Shown here one piece after another: positions 1 through 8,014 of a stretch of DNA of 32,893 bases (positions are counted from its first letter, which is position 1; each line of letters opens with the position of its first letter). The position numbers and the translations under genes are program-made. Source of the DNA: Anaerolineae bacterium (GTDB lineage Bacteria > Chloroflexota > Anaerolineae > JAFGEY01); contig JAFGIE010000265.1 in the NCBI GenBank assembly GCA_016929775.1, positions 1 through 32,893 on the forward strand, given 5' to 3'. The notes beneath the pieces are model-generated. The model worked only from the letters and a program-made list of their open reading frames with translations, did not search any database and was not told where the DNA came from.

Positions 1-83
1 CCGGAGTGGCGGAACTGGCAGACGCGCGCGACTCAAACTCGCGTGGGGGCAACCTCTTGTGGGTTCGATTCCCACCTCCGGCA
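1..83 (+). tRNA. tRNA-Leu (anticodon CAA), lacking its first base
   Basis: The sequence folds as a class II (long variable arm) tRNA. The acceptor stem pairs CCGGAG at the window start with CTCCGG near 76-81, followed by C82 and discriminator A83. The partner of C82 (G1) would lie one base before the window, so the gene is cut by the edge. The anticodon stem CGCGA/TCGCG encloses a seven-base loop CTCAAAC, giving anticodon CAA (reads UUG). A variable arm (GGGG..CCTC) and a T arm GTGGGTTCGATTCCCAC follow. No CCA is encoded. Confidence 0.95.
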
Positions 84-202
84 TCGGTTCCCATTATACC
101 GCATTTGGTTCGTTTGCCAAGTGTGGGCGGGAGTCACGCAAGGGGCTGGTCCCTACACCGGGGAGTAGCCTTTTCTTTTGCCCCTTCCGCGAGAGAGAGC
201 GT

Positions 203-574
203 ATGTCCAGGAAACGTACCTGGCTCGTCCCAGCGAGTGCCGCGATCGCCCTGCTGATCGGGGTGGGCCTCGGCCTGTGGTACGGCTGGGAGATCGACCC
301 GGTCGCCTATGTCGATACCGACCTCGCCCATCTGCACCCCTACTACCGGGACGAGGCCATCCTCATGGTCAGCAGCGCCTACGCGCTGGACGGCGATCTC
401 GATGCTGCACGCACGCAGCTGGCGCTGCTCGAGCTCCCCGACCCGGCAACCGCCGTTGCAGACCTCGCCGCGCGTGCCGCAGCGCGCGGCGCGCCTGCGC
501 TGCACCTGCGCGCGCTGGACGGGCTTGCACGCGCACTCGCCTCCAGCGCCCCACCGGGAGACGATCCTAGATGA
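203..574 (+). CDS. Small membrane-anchored protein, paralogue of the next gene
   Basis: This 123-aa protein has a short basic N-terminus and one transmembrane segment (about residues 7-29), then a soluble helical part. The start ATG at 203 follows a GAGAGAG ribosome-binding stretch; an earlier in-frame ATG at 59 lies inside the tRNA and is rejected. The soluble part carries a pattern (W-x-I-x-PV-x-Y, then YAxDGDLxAAR and a run of Ala/Leu helices) shared with the first 130 residues of the following protein, so the two look like tandem duplicates. The DGDLDAA repeat resembles a TPR-like helical hairpin. Its stop overlaps the next start (ATGA at 571-574), so the pair is translationally coupled. 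I recognise the pattern as common in Chloroflexota hypothetical proteins but know no function; being exported on a membrane anchor is inference. Confidence 0.82.
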   Translation: MSRKRTWLVPASAAIALLIGVGLGLWYGWEIDPVAYVDTDLAHLHPYYRDEAILMVSSAYALDGDLDAARTQLALLELPDPATAVADLAARAAARGAPALHLRALDGLARALASSAPPGDDPR

Positions 575-1746
575 AGCCCGCCCGGGGACCTTGGCGCACG
601 CCGTGGATCGCGCCCCTGAGCGTGATCGCTGGATTGGCAGGCGGGATCGCGCTCGGGCTGTTGATCAGTTGGGCGATCTGGCCCGTCGAATACACGGACG
701 TCGGGCCCGATTCGCTGCGCCCTGACCACCGGTCGGCGTACATCGTCCTGATCGCACAGACCTATGCCCACGACGGCGATCTCGGCGCCGCGCGCGCCCG
801 GCTTGCGGCATTGGGCAAAGTCGAGCGGGTAAGCGCCGAGGTCGGCGCGATCGCCGAGCGGGAGGTGACCGAGCGGGGCGATCTGGGCACAACCCGCCCC
901 CTAGCTGAGCTAGCGATCGCGCTCGGACACACGCGCAGGGCGCTGGTGGCGTACGTGACGGGCATGTCGCCTGTGGCAACGTGGACGCCTGTGCCAACGC
1001 ACACGCCGCACCCGACGTCGACGCAGACCGCCACGCCGACGCCCACACCTACAGCGACACACACGCCAACCGCCACGTCGACCAACACTCCCACGCCAAC
1101 CGCGACGGCGACCAACACCCCGGCGCCGACCGCCACGCCGACCAACACTCCGGCGCCAACCGCCACGCCGACCAACACTCCGGCGCCAACCGCCACTGCG
1201 ACGGCGACGGCAACGCCCGCCGCGACACGGACGCCGGCGGCGACGCCGACCGCGACGCGGCGACCGACGTGGACGCCCATCCCTACGTTGACCCCGACCC
1301 GGCGCCCCAGCCCGACGCCGACCCTGCGCCCCAGCGCCACACCGAGGCCCACGTCGACGCCCACCGTCACGCCCAGCCCAACCTGGACGCCCACCGCGAT
1401 GGCGACCTCAACCCCGCGCTTCGAGCTCGTGTCTCAATACCGGACCTGCGAAGGGGCGGCGGGGCAGCTGAGGGTCACGGTCGTCGACTGGGCGGGCGAG
1501 CAGATGCCCAACGTCGAGCTCCTGGTGCGCTGGGATGGGGGCGACGACCGCTTTGTGACGGGGCTCAAGCCCGAGATCGGCCCTGGCTACGCAGACTTTG
1601 ACCTGCATAAGGGCGTCACCTATCAACTCGTCGTCATCGGCGCCGAGAGCGACGTGGCGCAAGGCATGCTCGCCGACACGTGCGCCACGGGGGCGTTGGC
1701 CTCGTGGGCGGTCCGCTACCAGTGGACCGGACAGGGTGCGCCCTAG
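571..1746 (+). CDS. Membrane-anchored protein with long Thr/Pro spacer and C-terminal beta-rich domain
   Basis: This 391-aa protein has three parts. Residues 1-130 hold one transmembrane segment (about 13-37) and a helical domain paralogous to the preceding protein, including [11 protein letters not shown]. Residues about 140-285 are a low-complexity Thr/Pro/Ala spacer with [10 protein letters not shown] repeats, which probably forms an extended, possibly O-glycosylated stalk. The last roughly 105 residues form a compact domain ([20 protein letters not shown]..) that resembles a carboxypeptidase-regulatory or Ig-like fold. It overlaps the upstream gene by ATGA and is followed 2 nt later by a glycosyltransferase gene. 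A GT-C enzyme beside a Thr-rich stalk protein suggests, as inference only, that the stalk could be a glycosylation target. No enzymatic motif is visible. Confidence 0.85.
   Translation: MKPARGPWRTPWIAPLSVIAGLAGGIALGLLISWAIWPVEYTDVGPDSLRPDHRSAYIVLIAQTYAHDGDLGAARARLAALGKVERVSAEVGAIAEREVTERGDLGTTRPLAELAIALGHTRRALVAYVTGMSPVATWTPVPTHTPHPTSTQTATPTPTPTATHTPTATSTNTPTPTATATNTPAPTATPTNTPAPTATPTNTPAPTATATATATPAATRTPAATPTATRRPTWTPIPTLTPTRRPSPTPTLRPSATPRPTSTPTVTPSPTWTPTAMATSTPRFELVSQYRTCEGAAGQLRVTVVDWAGEQMPNVELLVRWDGGDDRFVTGLKPEIGPGYADFDLHKGVTYQLVVIGAESDVAQGMLADTCATGALASWAVRYQWTGQGAP
1081..1200 (+). repeat. Coding tandem repeat, four 30-bp units
   Basis: Four head-to-tail 30-bp units (1081-1110, 1111-1140, 1141-1170, 1171-1200) each begin ACCAACAC and encode ten residues of the type [10 protein letters not shown]. 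Units three and four differ only near the end. They lie in the stalk of the 571-1746 protein and are flanked by more degenerate Thr/Pro coding sequence. Such repeats can change copy number by slippage or recombination. Confidence 0.93.
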
Positions 1747-1748
1747 CG

Positions 1749-4148
1749 ATGGAAGGCAACCAGCGGGTAGGGCTGGAAAGCGGCGCCGACGGGCGACGGA
1801 GGACGTACCTGGCGAGGCTGGGCCGCATCGCGCCAACCGCCGCGGCGCTGGCGATCCTGCTGCTCGGATTTGGGCTCCGCGTCTACAGGCTCGGCGACCA
1901 GAACATCTGGTGGGATGAGGGACACGCGATCTGGGCCGCGCGGCAGAGCCTGCGCCAGGTGACCGACATCACCGCGCACGACGTCCACCCCCCGCTCTAC
2001 CTGTGGATGCTCCACGTCTGGCTGCCGAGGGTGGGCGAGAGCGAGTTCGCCGTGCGCTACCTGTCGCTGTGCGGCGGGATGCTGAGCGTGGCCCTGACCT
2101 ATGTCGTGGCGCGCCGCCTAACGGGCAGCCGCGCGGCGCTGTTGGCCATGCTGCTGATCGCGATCGCTCGATTCCACATCTGGTGGTCGCAGGAAGCGCG
2201 CATGTACGTCTGGGCGACCACCTTTGCTTTGCTCTCGGTGCATCACTTTACGCGCCTTCGGAATGGGCGCAGCCGCGCGTGGTGGGCCTACATCGCCAGC
2301 AGCGCCGCCGCCATGTACACGCTCTACCTCTCTGCGCTCGTCCTGATCGTCGAGAACCTGTTCGTGGCGATCACGATCTGGCGCCACCACAGGCGCCGCC
2401 GCTTTGTCTTCCACTGGGGCCTCAGCCAGCTGGGGATCTTGGCCCTTTACAGCCCCTGGCTCTACATGGCGATGGACTCGCGGACCGACGTGGGCAAGAG
2501 TCCCTTCTCCTTCCGCCTGATCTGGCAGCTGTACGGCACAGTGCTGGTGACCGGGATCTCGACCGACCTGGATCGCTACACGTGGCTGGTCGTCGCCTTT
2601 GCGCTCCTGGCGGGGGCAGGCCTATCCCTCCTCGTCCTCAGCCGACGACAACCCCAACGGCACATGCTCGCCGGCTGGGAGGTCGCGCTGCTGCTTGCGC
2701 TTCCCCTGCTCGTCCCGCCGCTGGTGGTATACGGGCTCTCGATCCCCCGCGGGTTCTTTTACTCCCCCAAGCCGGAGGCGCGCTACCTGCTGCTCTTTGC
2801 GCCCCTGGCATACATCCTGCTCGCCGGGACCATAGCCAGCTACTGGCGCGCGGGGTGGCGCGGACGCGCGCTGTCTGTCGCCGGCGCGCTCTTGGTCCTG
2901 GGCACGTTCGTCGGCGTCCTCCCATCACACTATGCGGGCCGTTACCTGCGTGACGAGGTCCAGACCGCTATCGCCACACTGCGGACCTATCGCCGCGCCG
3001 ACGACGCCGTACTGCTCGTCTCAGGCGACCGCTATCCGGTGTTCCTGTACTACTATAACCGGGCCTTTCCAGAGGGGGCTGGGCCCGACGTGTACCTCAT
3101 CCCGCAGCACGCCCCCAACCTGAGCGCCGAGACCGTCGAAGCCGAGCTGGGGCCGATCGCCGAGCGCTATGACCGGCTCTGGTTGGCTAGTTTCGAGCGC
3201 GCCTTGCAGGACCCGGAGAACCTGGCGGAGAAGTGGCTGGACGCACGGCGCACGCTTGTGCTTCACGTCGCACAGGAGTACAATAGTCTACGACTCTATG
3301 CGCGCGCCCCGGTGCAGCCACTCGGGCAAGTGGGCCGCTCGCCGATCGAGCACCCCTACCCGGCGCCGCACGCGCTGGGAGAGGGGCTGACTGTCCTGGG
3401 CTACGATCTGCCGACCACCGAGTTCCGGCCCGGGGACATGGCCCGGCCCGGCGTGTACGTGCGCGCCAGCAGCGCGCACAGGCTCGTGGCAGACTGGACC
3501 CACAGCAGCGGACGGGTCGTGGAGAGCCAACTGCTCGATGTCCCCGCCATCAGTGGGGAGAACGCGTTCGTGCGCCTAGCCCCGGCGTTTGTCGTATACA
3601 CGTACACGCCGCCAGGACCGTACGCGATCCAACTCAGGCTGCCGGAGGGACAGGCGACGGGACTGACCGTACCGGCGGGCCAGGTGACGCGCAGCCGGTC
3701 GCTGCCCCAGGTGCGCCCCGAGGCGCCGAACGAGGTGTCGCTGCACAGTGGGTGCATCACCTTCCTGGGCCACACGGTGCGGCCCAGGAGCGCGATCCAG
3801 GGCGGCGCATCGCTCACCGTGGATCTGTTCTGGCGCGCCGAGTGCGCGATCGAGCGCGACTATACGGTCTTTGTGCACCTGCTGGGGCCATACAACCCGG
3901 CAACCGGGGGGCCAGTGTGGGCGCAGGATGACGCCTATCCCCTGCAGGGCGGGCACCCGACCACGCGCTGGGCGCCGGGGGAGACCGTACCAGACCGGCA
4001 CCGTCTTGACATCCCGCCGGCGATGCCAGCGGGGTCATACCCGATCGAGGTCGGGCTCTATGACGCCGCGTCCGGGGAGCGCGTCGTCGTAGCGGGATCG
4101 ACCGAGAACCGGATCATGCTCGAGGGGATCGACGTGGCGAGCCCATAG
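1749..4148 (+). CDS. GT39/ArnT-like GT-C membrane glycosyltransferase
   Basis: This 799-aa polytopic membrane protein belongs to the PMT/ArnT (GT39/GT83, GT-C fold) group, which transfers sugars from polyprenyl-phosphate donors on the outer face of the membrane. Diagnostic features are the first-loop IWWDEGHAIW with the acidic DE pair after the first TM, HPPLYLWMLHVW, and SQEARMY, followed by many TM helices to about residue 390. Residues from about 530 to the end are soluble and contain a beta-sandwich-like module (VDLFWRAE...FVHLLG...YPIEVGLYD) seen on many Chloroflexota GT39 proteins. I chose ATG 1749, 2 nt after the upstream stop, because the longer reading from 1680 would overlap that gene by 67 nt. 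Donor and acceptor cannot be told from sequence. Confidence 0.88.
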   Translation: MEGNQRVGLESGADGRRRTYLARLGRIAPTAAALAILLLGFGLRVYRLGDQNIWWDEGHAIWAARQSLRQVTDITAHDVHPPLYLWMLHVWLPRVGESEFAVRYLSLCGGMLSVALTYVVARRLTGSRAALLAMLLIAIARFHIWWSQEARMYVWATTFALLSVHHFTRLRNGRSRAWWAYIASSAAAMYTLYLSALVLIVENLFVAITIWRHHRRRRFVFHWGLSQLGILALYSPWLYMAMDSRTDVGKSPFSFRLIWQLYGTVLVTGISTDLDRYTWLVVAFALLAGAGLSLLVLSRRQPQRHMLAGWEVALLLALPLLVPPLVVYGLSIPRGFFYSPKPEARYLLLFAPLAYILLAGTIASYWRAGWRGRALSVAGALLVLGTFVGVLPSHYAGRYLRDEVQTAIATLRTYRRADDAVLLVSGDRYPVFLYYYNRAFPEGAGPDVYLIPQHAPNLSAETVEAELGPIAERYDRLWLASFERALQDPENLAEKWLDARRTLVLHVAQEYNSLRLYARAPVQPLGQVGRSPIEHPYPAPHALGEGLTVLGYDLPTTEFRPGDMARPGVYVRASSAHRLVADWTHSSGRVVESQLLDVPAISGENAFVRLAPAFVVYTYTPPGPYAIQLRLPEGQATGLTVPAGQVTRSRSLPQVRPEAPNEVSLHSGCITFLGHTVRPRSAIQGGASLTVDLFWRAECAIERDYTVFVHLLGPYNPATGGPVWAQDDAYPLQGGHPTTRWAPGETVPDRHRLDIPPAMPAGSYPIEVGLYDAASGERVVVAGSTENRIMLEGIDVASP

Positions 4149-4262
4149 GCGGGCGCCGTCACGTGCGCAACCGTTGACGCGCCGGCGACGCGCCAGGGCC
4201 GAAAGCACGCCCGGGTTGGCGCCGGCAGAGCCAATCTATCACACGATATGGAGGGAAACAGG

Positions 4263-5180
4263 ATGCCACTCACGACCACGAAAGAGATGCTCAAGGCAGC
4301 GTTGGAGGGCCACTATGCAGTCGGCGCTTTCAACGCCAACAACATGGAGATGGTGCAAGCCATCGTCGAAGCCGCGACAGAAGAGCGTGCGCCCGTGATC
4401 TTGCAGGTCTCCCAGGGAGCGATCCGCTATGCGGGCCTGCCCTTTGCCGCTGGGCTGGTCAAGATCGCGGCAGCAAACACCGATATCCCGGTCGCCCTGC
4501 ACCTCGACCACGGCACGGACTTTGACCAGAACGTGCTCTGCTTGCGCGAGGGGTTCACGTCCCTGATGTTCGACGGCTCTGACCTGCCCCTGGAGGAGAA
4601 CATCCGGATCAGCAAGACTGTGTGCGACATTGCCCACATCTGCAACATCCCGGTCGAGACCGAACTGGGCAAGGTGCTCAAGCGCGGCGCCACCCCGGAA
4701 GAGGTCCAGGATGCGATGGCAAAGCCCGAAGAGGCGCGGCGGTTCATCGCCGAGACAGGCGCAGACTCGCTCGCCGTTGCCGTCGGCTCGGTCCATGCCC
4801 TCCTGTCCCGCACAGCCGGACTGGACATCGAGCGCCTGGAAGAGATCCACCAGGCGATCCCCGAGATCCCGCTGGTTCTGCACGGCTCGTCTGGGGTCAA
4901 AGAGGAAAGCGTCGTCGAGGCGCTCGACCACGGCGTCGCCAAGGTCAACGTCGCCACCTACCTGTCGCAGGCCTTCACGTTCGCCATGTTCGACCACCTG
5001 AAGGCCAACCCGACCGTCGAAGACCCGCGCGCGCACCTGGTGCCGGCGCGCGAAGCCGCGAAGGAGCGGGTTCGCGAAAAGATCCGGCTCTTCCGCTCGA
5101 ACGGCACGATCAGCAAGGGCGGCGGCTTTGTCAGCCCGCCGACACAGCACCGCGTCGCGGACATCGGCGAGCCCGAGTAG
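4263..5180 (+). CDS. fba: Class II ketose-bisphosphate aldolase (FbaA/GatY/KbaY type)
   Basis: This 305-aa enzyme is expected to cleave fructose-1,6-bisphosphate or a related ketose bisphosphate in a zinc-dependent retro-aldol reaction. Visible family residues are D82-H83 in LHLDHG (catalytic Asp and zinc His), E134 in VETELG, H178 in VGSVHAL, H207 in LVLHGSSG, and the phosphate-binding KVNVAT. ATG 4263 was chosen because GGAGG at 4250-4254 sits 8 nt upstream; an in-frame ATG at 4248 overlaps that site. An oddity is that the usual HG after the second zinc histidine is HA here, and the following loop (LLSRTAGLD) is unlike the common HGxYK form, so the substrate may not be FBP. It is monocistronic by spacing (114 nt upstream, a new promoter downstream). 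Confidence 0.9.
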   Translation: MPLTTTKEMLKAALEGHYAVGAFNANNMEMVQAIVEAATEERAPVILQVSQGAIRYAGLPFAAGLVKIAAANTDIPVALHLDHGTDFDQNVLCLREGFTSLMFDGSDLPLEENIRISKTVCDIAHICNIPVETELGKVLKRGATPEEVQDAMAKPEEARRFIAETGADSLAVAVGSVHALLSRTAGLDIERLEEIHQAIPEIPLVLHGSSGVKEESVVEALDHGVAKVNVATYLSQAFTFAMFDHLKANPTVEDPRAHLVPAREAAKERVREKIRLFRSNGTISKGGGFVSPPTQHRVADIGEPE

Positions 5181-5288
5181 CGCAGCAAGCGTGTCCCCTC
5201 CGGACGTGTGCACCTGGAGCGGGACGTCGGCGCAAGCGTGATGTGGAACGGTTCGGGAAAGGCACACCCGACCCGGACCCGCATTTCA

Positions 5289-5317
5289 TTGACCCACCGG
5301 TATGCCTGTGATATAAT
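5289..5317 (+). promoter_or_regulatory. Sigma-70-type promoter TTGACC-N17-TATAAT
   Basis: A -35 TTGACC (5289-5294) and a perfect -10 TATAAT (5312-5317) are separated by exactly 17 nt in an AT-richer patch of otherwise GC-rich DNA. Transcription would start near 5324 and leave a leader of about 125 nt before the GTG at 5449. Confidence 0.82.
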
Positions 5318-5448
5318 GTTGACCAGAGTAAGCAGTACGTCCCGGGCTGCTGCCGTGGCAGATCGAGCGCACGGGTCGCCGACCGCAACCTTGGGGTGAC
5401 TGGCTGCGTAATGGGAATGAGCAACTGTCGATAGAGAGGGTAGACGCC

Positions 5449-6015
5449 GTGACCGAATCCGTGAGCGAACGCACGCCTCCGACGCCAGACAGCGATGCCA
5501 CGATGCAGACGCCGATCTCGACCAAGCCGCTGGTCTCCAAGGAGACGCGCAAGTCGACGATCATCATCAGCGTGATCGTGGCGGTCGTCGCCATCGCCGT
5601 GTTGGTCGGGATCGGCTACCTGATGTACAAGTCATATGACTGGGCTGCTGCCGGGGCTGTCCCGGCGACGGTCCGCCTGCGCGACATCGCTTTCGTGGTG
5701 ATGGCTCTCGAGACGTTCCTGATCATGCTCCTGATCCTGCTGATCGTCGTCCTGATCGTGGTCGTGATCGTCTTGATCTACGATCGCGTGATCCCGATCC
5801 TCGAACAGGTCAACCGCGCGATCAACACCGCAGCCGATACCGTGCACACCGTTCGCGGGACGACCGAGTTTGTCAGCGAAAAGGTGGTCACGCCGCTGAT
5901 CGAGGTATCGGGCTATGCAGCCGGGATCGCACGCATCGCCAAGGGCATCGCCGGCTTGTGGCCTCGCAAGCGCGGCGCAGGCGAGGGACAGGGCGTTTCG
6001 TCGGAGGAGGAGTAG
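5449..6015 (+). CDS. Two-TM membrane protein of unknown function (DUF948-like tail)
   Basis: This 188-aa protein starts at GTG after GAGAGGG. It has a hydrophilic N-terminus of about 35 residues, a first TM (about 37-60), a second long and very hydrophobic TM (about 78-106, rich in Ile/Val/Leu), then an amphipathic tail (VNRAINTAADTVHTVRGT..) resembling the DUF948 type of helical membrane-associated proteins. The C-terminus is charged and Glu-rich. It is followed by a YtxH-like gene with its own ribosome-binding site, a pairing seen with membrane-stress or envelope proteins. Function is not known; the DUF948 resemblance is tentative. Confidence 0.82.
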   Translation: MTESVSERTPPTPDSDATMQTPISTKPLVSKETRKSTIIISVIVAVVAIAVLVGIGYLMYKSYDWAAAGAVPATVRLRDIAFVVMALETFLIMLLILLIVVLIVVVIVLIYDRVIPILEQVNRAINTAADTVHTVRGTTEFVSEKVVTPLIEVSGYAAGIARIAKGIAGLWPRKRGAGEGQGVSSEEE

Positions 6016-6146
6016 GGAAGGCGCGGCGCGCCCGCGAGGACCTGTGGGGCGCGATCCTGCGCACGATGGTTGTCCGTTGATGGTGGGCGGCGCGTGAACG
6101 AGGTGCAGCCCTAGTAAGGTGTAGAGAACCTAAAGGAGTGTGTGAA

Positions 6147-6515
6147 ATGAGCAACAAGGGTGATGTGTCGTCCTTTTTCTCCGGCTTTTTCGTGGGCGCG
6201 CTGATCGGGGCAGCCACTGCGCTGCTGCTCGCCCCACAGTCGGGCGAGCAGACCCGGTCCCAGCTCCGTGAGAAGGGGATCGAGCTCAAGGAAAAGGCGG
6301 AAGCGACCTACGCCGACGTGATCGAGAAGGTGGAAGCCAGCACCGAAGAACTGCGCGCCAAGACCGAGGAGCTGTCCGCCAAGCTCGACGAGGCGATCGC
6401 GCAAGGCAAGGACGAGTTTGCCAAGATCGCCAAGAAGGCCCAGCACGCTACGGTAGAGGTCGCCGAGGAAGTCGAGGAAGTGGCCGAGGAGGCTGAGGAA
6501 GCCGCCGAGGCATAG
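6147..6515 (+). CDS. YtxH-like membrane protein with acidic coiled coil
   Basis: This 122-aa protein has a Gly-rich N-terminal TM segment (about 9-29, FFVGALIGAATALLLAPQSG), which is the YtxH/gas-vesicle-GvpP-like signature including the LAPxSG turn. A charged helix of about 80 residues rich in Glu/Lys/Ala follows and probably forms a coiled coil. The tail is nearly pure E/A/V (EVAEEVEEVAEEAEEAAEA). The start is ATG 6147 with AAAGGAG at 6132-6138. YtxH proteins are general-stress membrane proteins in Bacillus; the role here is inferred only from family membership. It probably shares the 5289 promoter with the preceding gene and ends at the hairpin at 6542. Confidence 0.87.
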   Translation: MSNKGDVSSFFSGFFVGALIGAATALLLAPQSGEQTRSQLREKGIELKEKAEATYADVIEKVEASTEELRAKTEELSAKLDEAIAQGKDEFAKIAKKAQHATVEVAEEVEEVAEEAEEAAEA

Positions 6516-6541
6516 ACAGCGGCAAGCCAGACCCGATCTCG

Positions 6542-6573
6542 AGAGCCGCTCCCACGTTCGCGGGAGCGGCTCT
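6542..6573 (+). terminator. Strong hairpin, probable terminator
   Basis: A perfect 12-bp stem, AGAGCCGCTCCC (6542-6553) against GGGAGCGGCTCT (6562-6573), encloses an 8-nt loop 26 nt after the YtxH-like stop. The trailing T run is short (CTTTG), so termination may be only partly intrinsic. Confidence 0.78.
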
Positions 6574-6583
6574 GCTTTGCGTG

Positions 6584-6615
6584 GGTGGGACGGCATCCGG
6601 CAATGCCGCCCCACC
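6584..6615. other. Second long inverted repeat following the terminator
   Basis: A 13-bp arm at 6584-6596 (GGTGGGACGGCAT) pairs with 6603-6615 (ATGCCGCCCCACC), with one A-C mismatch and a 6-nt loop. It starts 10 nt after the preceding hairpin. A shorter AAACGG/CCGTTT repeat (6626-6631 with 6643-6648) follows. The role is unknown: a second terminator, an RNA element or an operator. Confidence 0.6.
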
Positions 6616-6698
6616 AAGGGAGGAAAAACGGATGAGCATCTGCCGTTTGACCATGTAACACCACGCCCCCGGAAGGGTTGCGCCGTTTCGCGACCACA

Positions 6699-6728
6699 TT
6701 TACGCGTGCCACAGGATTGTGGTACAAT
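6699..6728 (+). promoter_or_regulatory. Promoter TTTACG-N18-TACAAT
   Basis: A -35-like TTTACG (6699-6704) and a -10 TACAAT (6723-6728) are 18 nt apart, 33 nt before the start of the solute-binding lipoprotein gene. The position and the local AT-rich composition support a promoter for the long gene run that follows. Confidence 0.68.
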
Positions 6729-6761
6729 ACGGTCCACACCACGAGCGAATTGGGAGGGAGC

Positions 6762-8012
6762 ATGTCAAAGCACCACGTACGTTCCGTCCGGGCTGCGGGC
6801 GCGCGCCTCGCCCTCGTCCTCCTCATAGCAGTTGTGGCGGCGGGCTGCATCCAGAGCACGCCCACCCCCGTGCCGGTCACGATCTCGTTCGCCCATCCCA
6901 ACTATGACACCGAGTACTACCAGCAGCTTCTGGTCCAGTTCAACGAGCTCTACCCCTACATCACAGTCGAGCTGCGCCCCAAGGGCTGGGATATGCTGGG
7001 CGGGTTGGGCGCGGGCGACGCCGACGTGTTCCTGACTTCCCAGTTCGCCCTGAGCTGGCTCTCCGAGCAGCGGAGCATCCTCGACCTGACGCCATTCATC
7101 GAGCAGGATGCCAGCTTTGACCAGGAGGACTTTTACCCTGGCACCCTTGGCCTGTACACCAGCGAGGGAGAGACGTGGGCGATCCCCGCCGGGGTCGACC
7201 TCATGGTCATGTACTACAACCAAGACCTGTTCGACCTGTATGGCGCGCCCTATCCGAGCCTCGGGTGGACGTGGGATGACTTTTTAGCGGCGGCGATGTC
7301 GGTGCGCGACCCGACGGCGGACACCTTTGGCTACGTGTCGACCACCGAGGTGTTCGATGCGTTGGCCTTTATCTACCAGCACGGGGGCAGCATCTTTGAC
7401 AATCTGCAGCAGCCGACGCAGACCACGTTCGACGACACGCAGACGATCGAGGCCCTCGACTGGTACGCCAACCTCTACACGCAGCACAACGTCGCGCCGA
7501 CGATGGCGCAGATGCGGACCTCCTTTGGACGGGAGGACCCTCGGATTGGCATCCAACTCGGGCGAGTGGGCATCTGGAGCGGGATGCTGTCGGAACGGGG
7601 CGGGCAGACCTGGCGCGCCGAGTGGGAGATGAACTGGGGCGTGGCGCCCTTGCCGCGCGACGAACGCACCACGACGTTGACCCTGATCCAGGGCCTGTTC
7701 GTCTCCTCGCAGACCAAGCACCCCGATGCGTGCTGGGCCTGGATCTCGTACCTGAGCAGGCAGCTGCCACAGCGGGAGGCGCCCGTGCGGCGCTCTTTGG
7801 CCGAGTCGGACGCGTACGAGGAGCGCGTCGGCGCCCACGTCGCCGCCGTGGTGCAGACCTCGATGGAGGACGCGCTGCTCCTCTCGCCCAGGCTCGCCGA
7901 GTTCGAGGAATCGCTCGAGCTGTTCACCCAGGCCTTTGCAGCCATCATGGAGGGCAGATCGCCCCCTGAAGAGGCGATGAGCTGGGCGCAGCAGCAGTCC
8001 AAGCTCAAGTAG
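6762..8012 (+). CDS. Extracellular solute-binding lipoprotein, sugar ABC type (family 1)
   Basis: This 416-aa protein is a type II lipoprotein. It has a basic N-terminus, a hydrophobic core, and lipobox VAAGC with Cys29 as the predicted lipidated residue. A short Thr/Pro linker and a periplasmic-binding fold follow. Family-1 (CUT1-like) features are FNELYPYITVEL near the start of the fold, VFLTSQFALSWL, IPAGVDLMVMYYN with the hinge tyrosines, W-T-W-DDFLAAA, and ALAFIYQHGGSIFD. It is expected to bind a sugar or sugar derivative outside the membrane. The start ATG 6762 follows GGGAGGG. No ABC permease or ATPase gene lies nearby, so it either shares a transporter encoded elsewhere or serves as a sensor. 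It is the first gene of a long co-directional run. Confidence 0.9.
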   Translation: MSKHHVRSVRAAGARLALVLLIAVVAAGCIQSTPTPVPVTISFAHPNYDTEYYQQLLVQFNELYPYITVELRPKGWDMLGGLGAGDADVFLTSQFALSWLSEQRSILDLTPFIEQDASFDQEDFYPGTLGLYTSEGETWAIPAGVDLMVMYYNQDLFDLYGAPYPSLGWTWDDFLAAAMSVRDPTADTFGYVSTTEVFDALAFIYQHGGSIFDNLQQPTQTTFDDTQTIEALDWYANLYTQHNVAPTMAQMRTSFGREDPRIGIQLGRVGIWSGMLSERGGQTWRAEWEMNWGVAPLPRDERTTTLTLIQGLFVSSQTKHPDACWAWISYLSRQLPQREAPVRRSLAESDAYEERVGAHVAAVVQTSMEDALLLSPRLAEFEESLELFTQAFAAIMEGRSPPEEAMSWAQQQSKLK

Positions 8013-8014
8013 CG

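Noticed and set aside
59..202. Longer reading of the first membrane gene starting at 59
   Set aside because: The start would lie inside the tRNA; ATG 203 has a good ribosome-binding sequence.
1081..1200. 30-bp repeats considered as a CRISPR array
   Set aside because: The units are contiguous without spacers, stay in the reading frame and encode a Thr/Pro stalk; no cas genes are nearby.
762..1394. Antisense Val/Gly-repeat ORF opposite the Thr/Pro stalk
   Set aside because: It is simply the complement of the repeated Thr/Pro codons; the plus-strand reading has a TM anchor and terminal domain.
4239..5267. Antisense ORF (342 aa) opposite the class II aldolase
   Set aside because: The plus-strand aldolase motifs are intact, so the antisense frame is a shadow.
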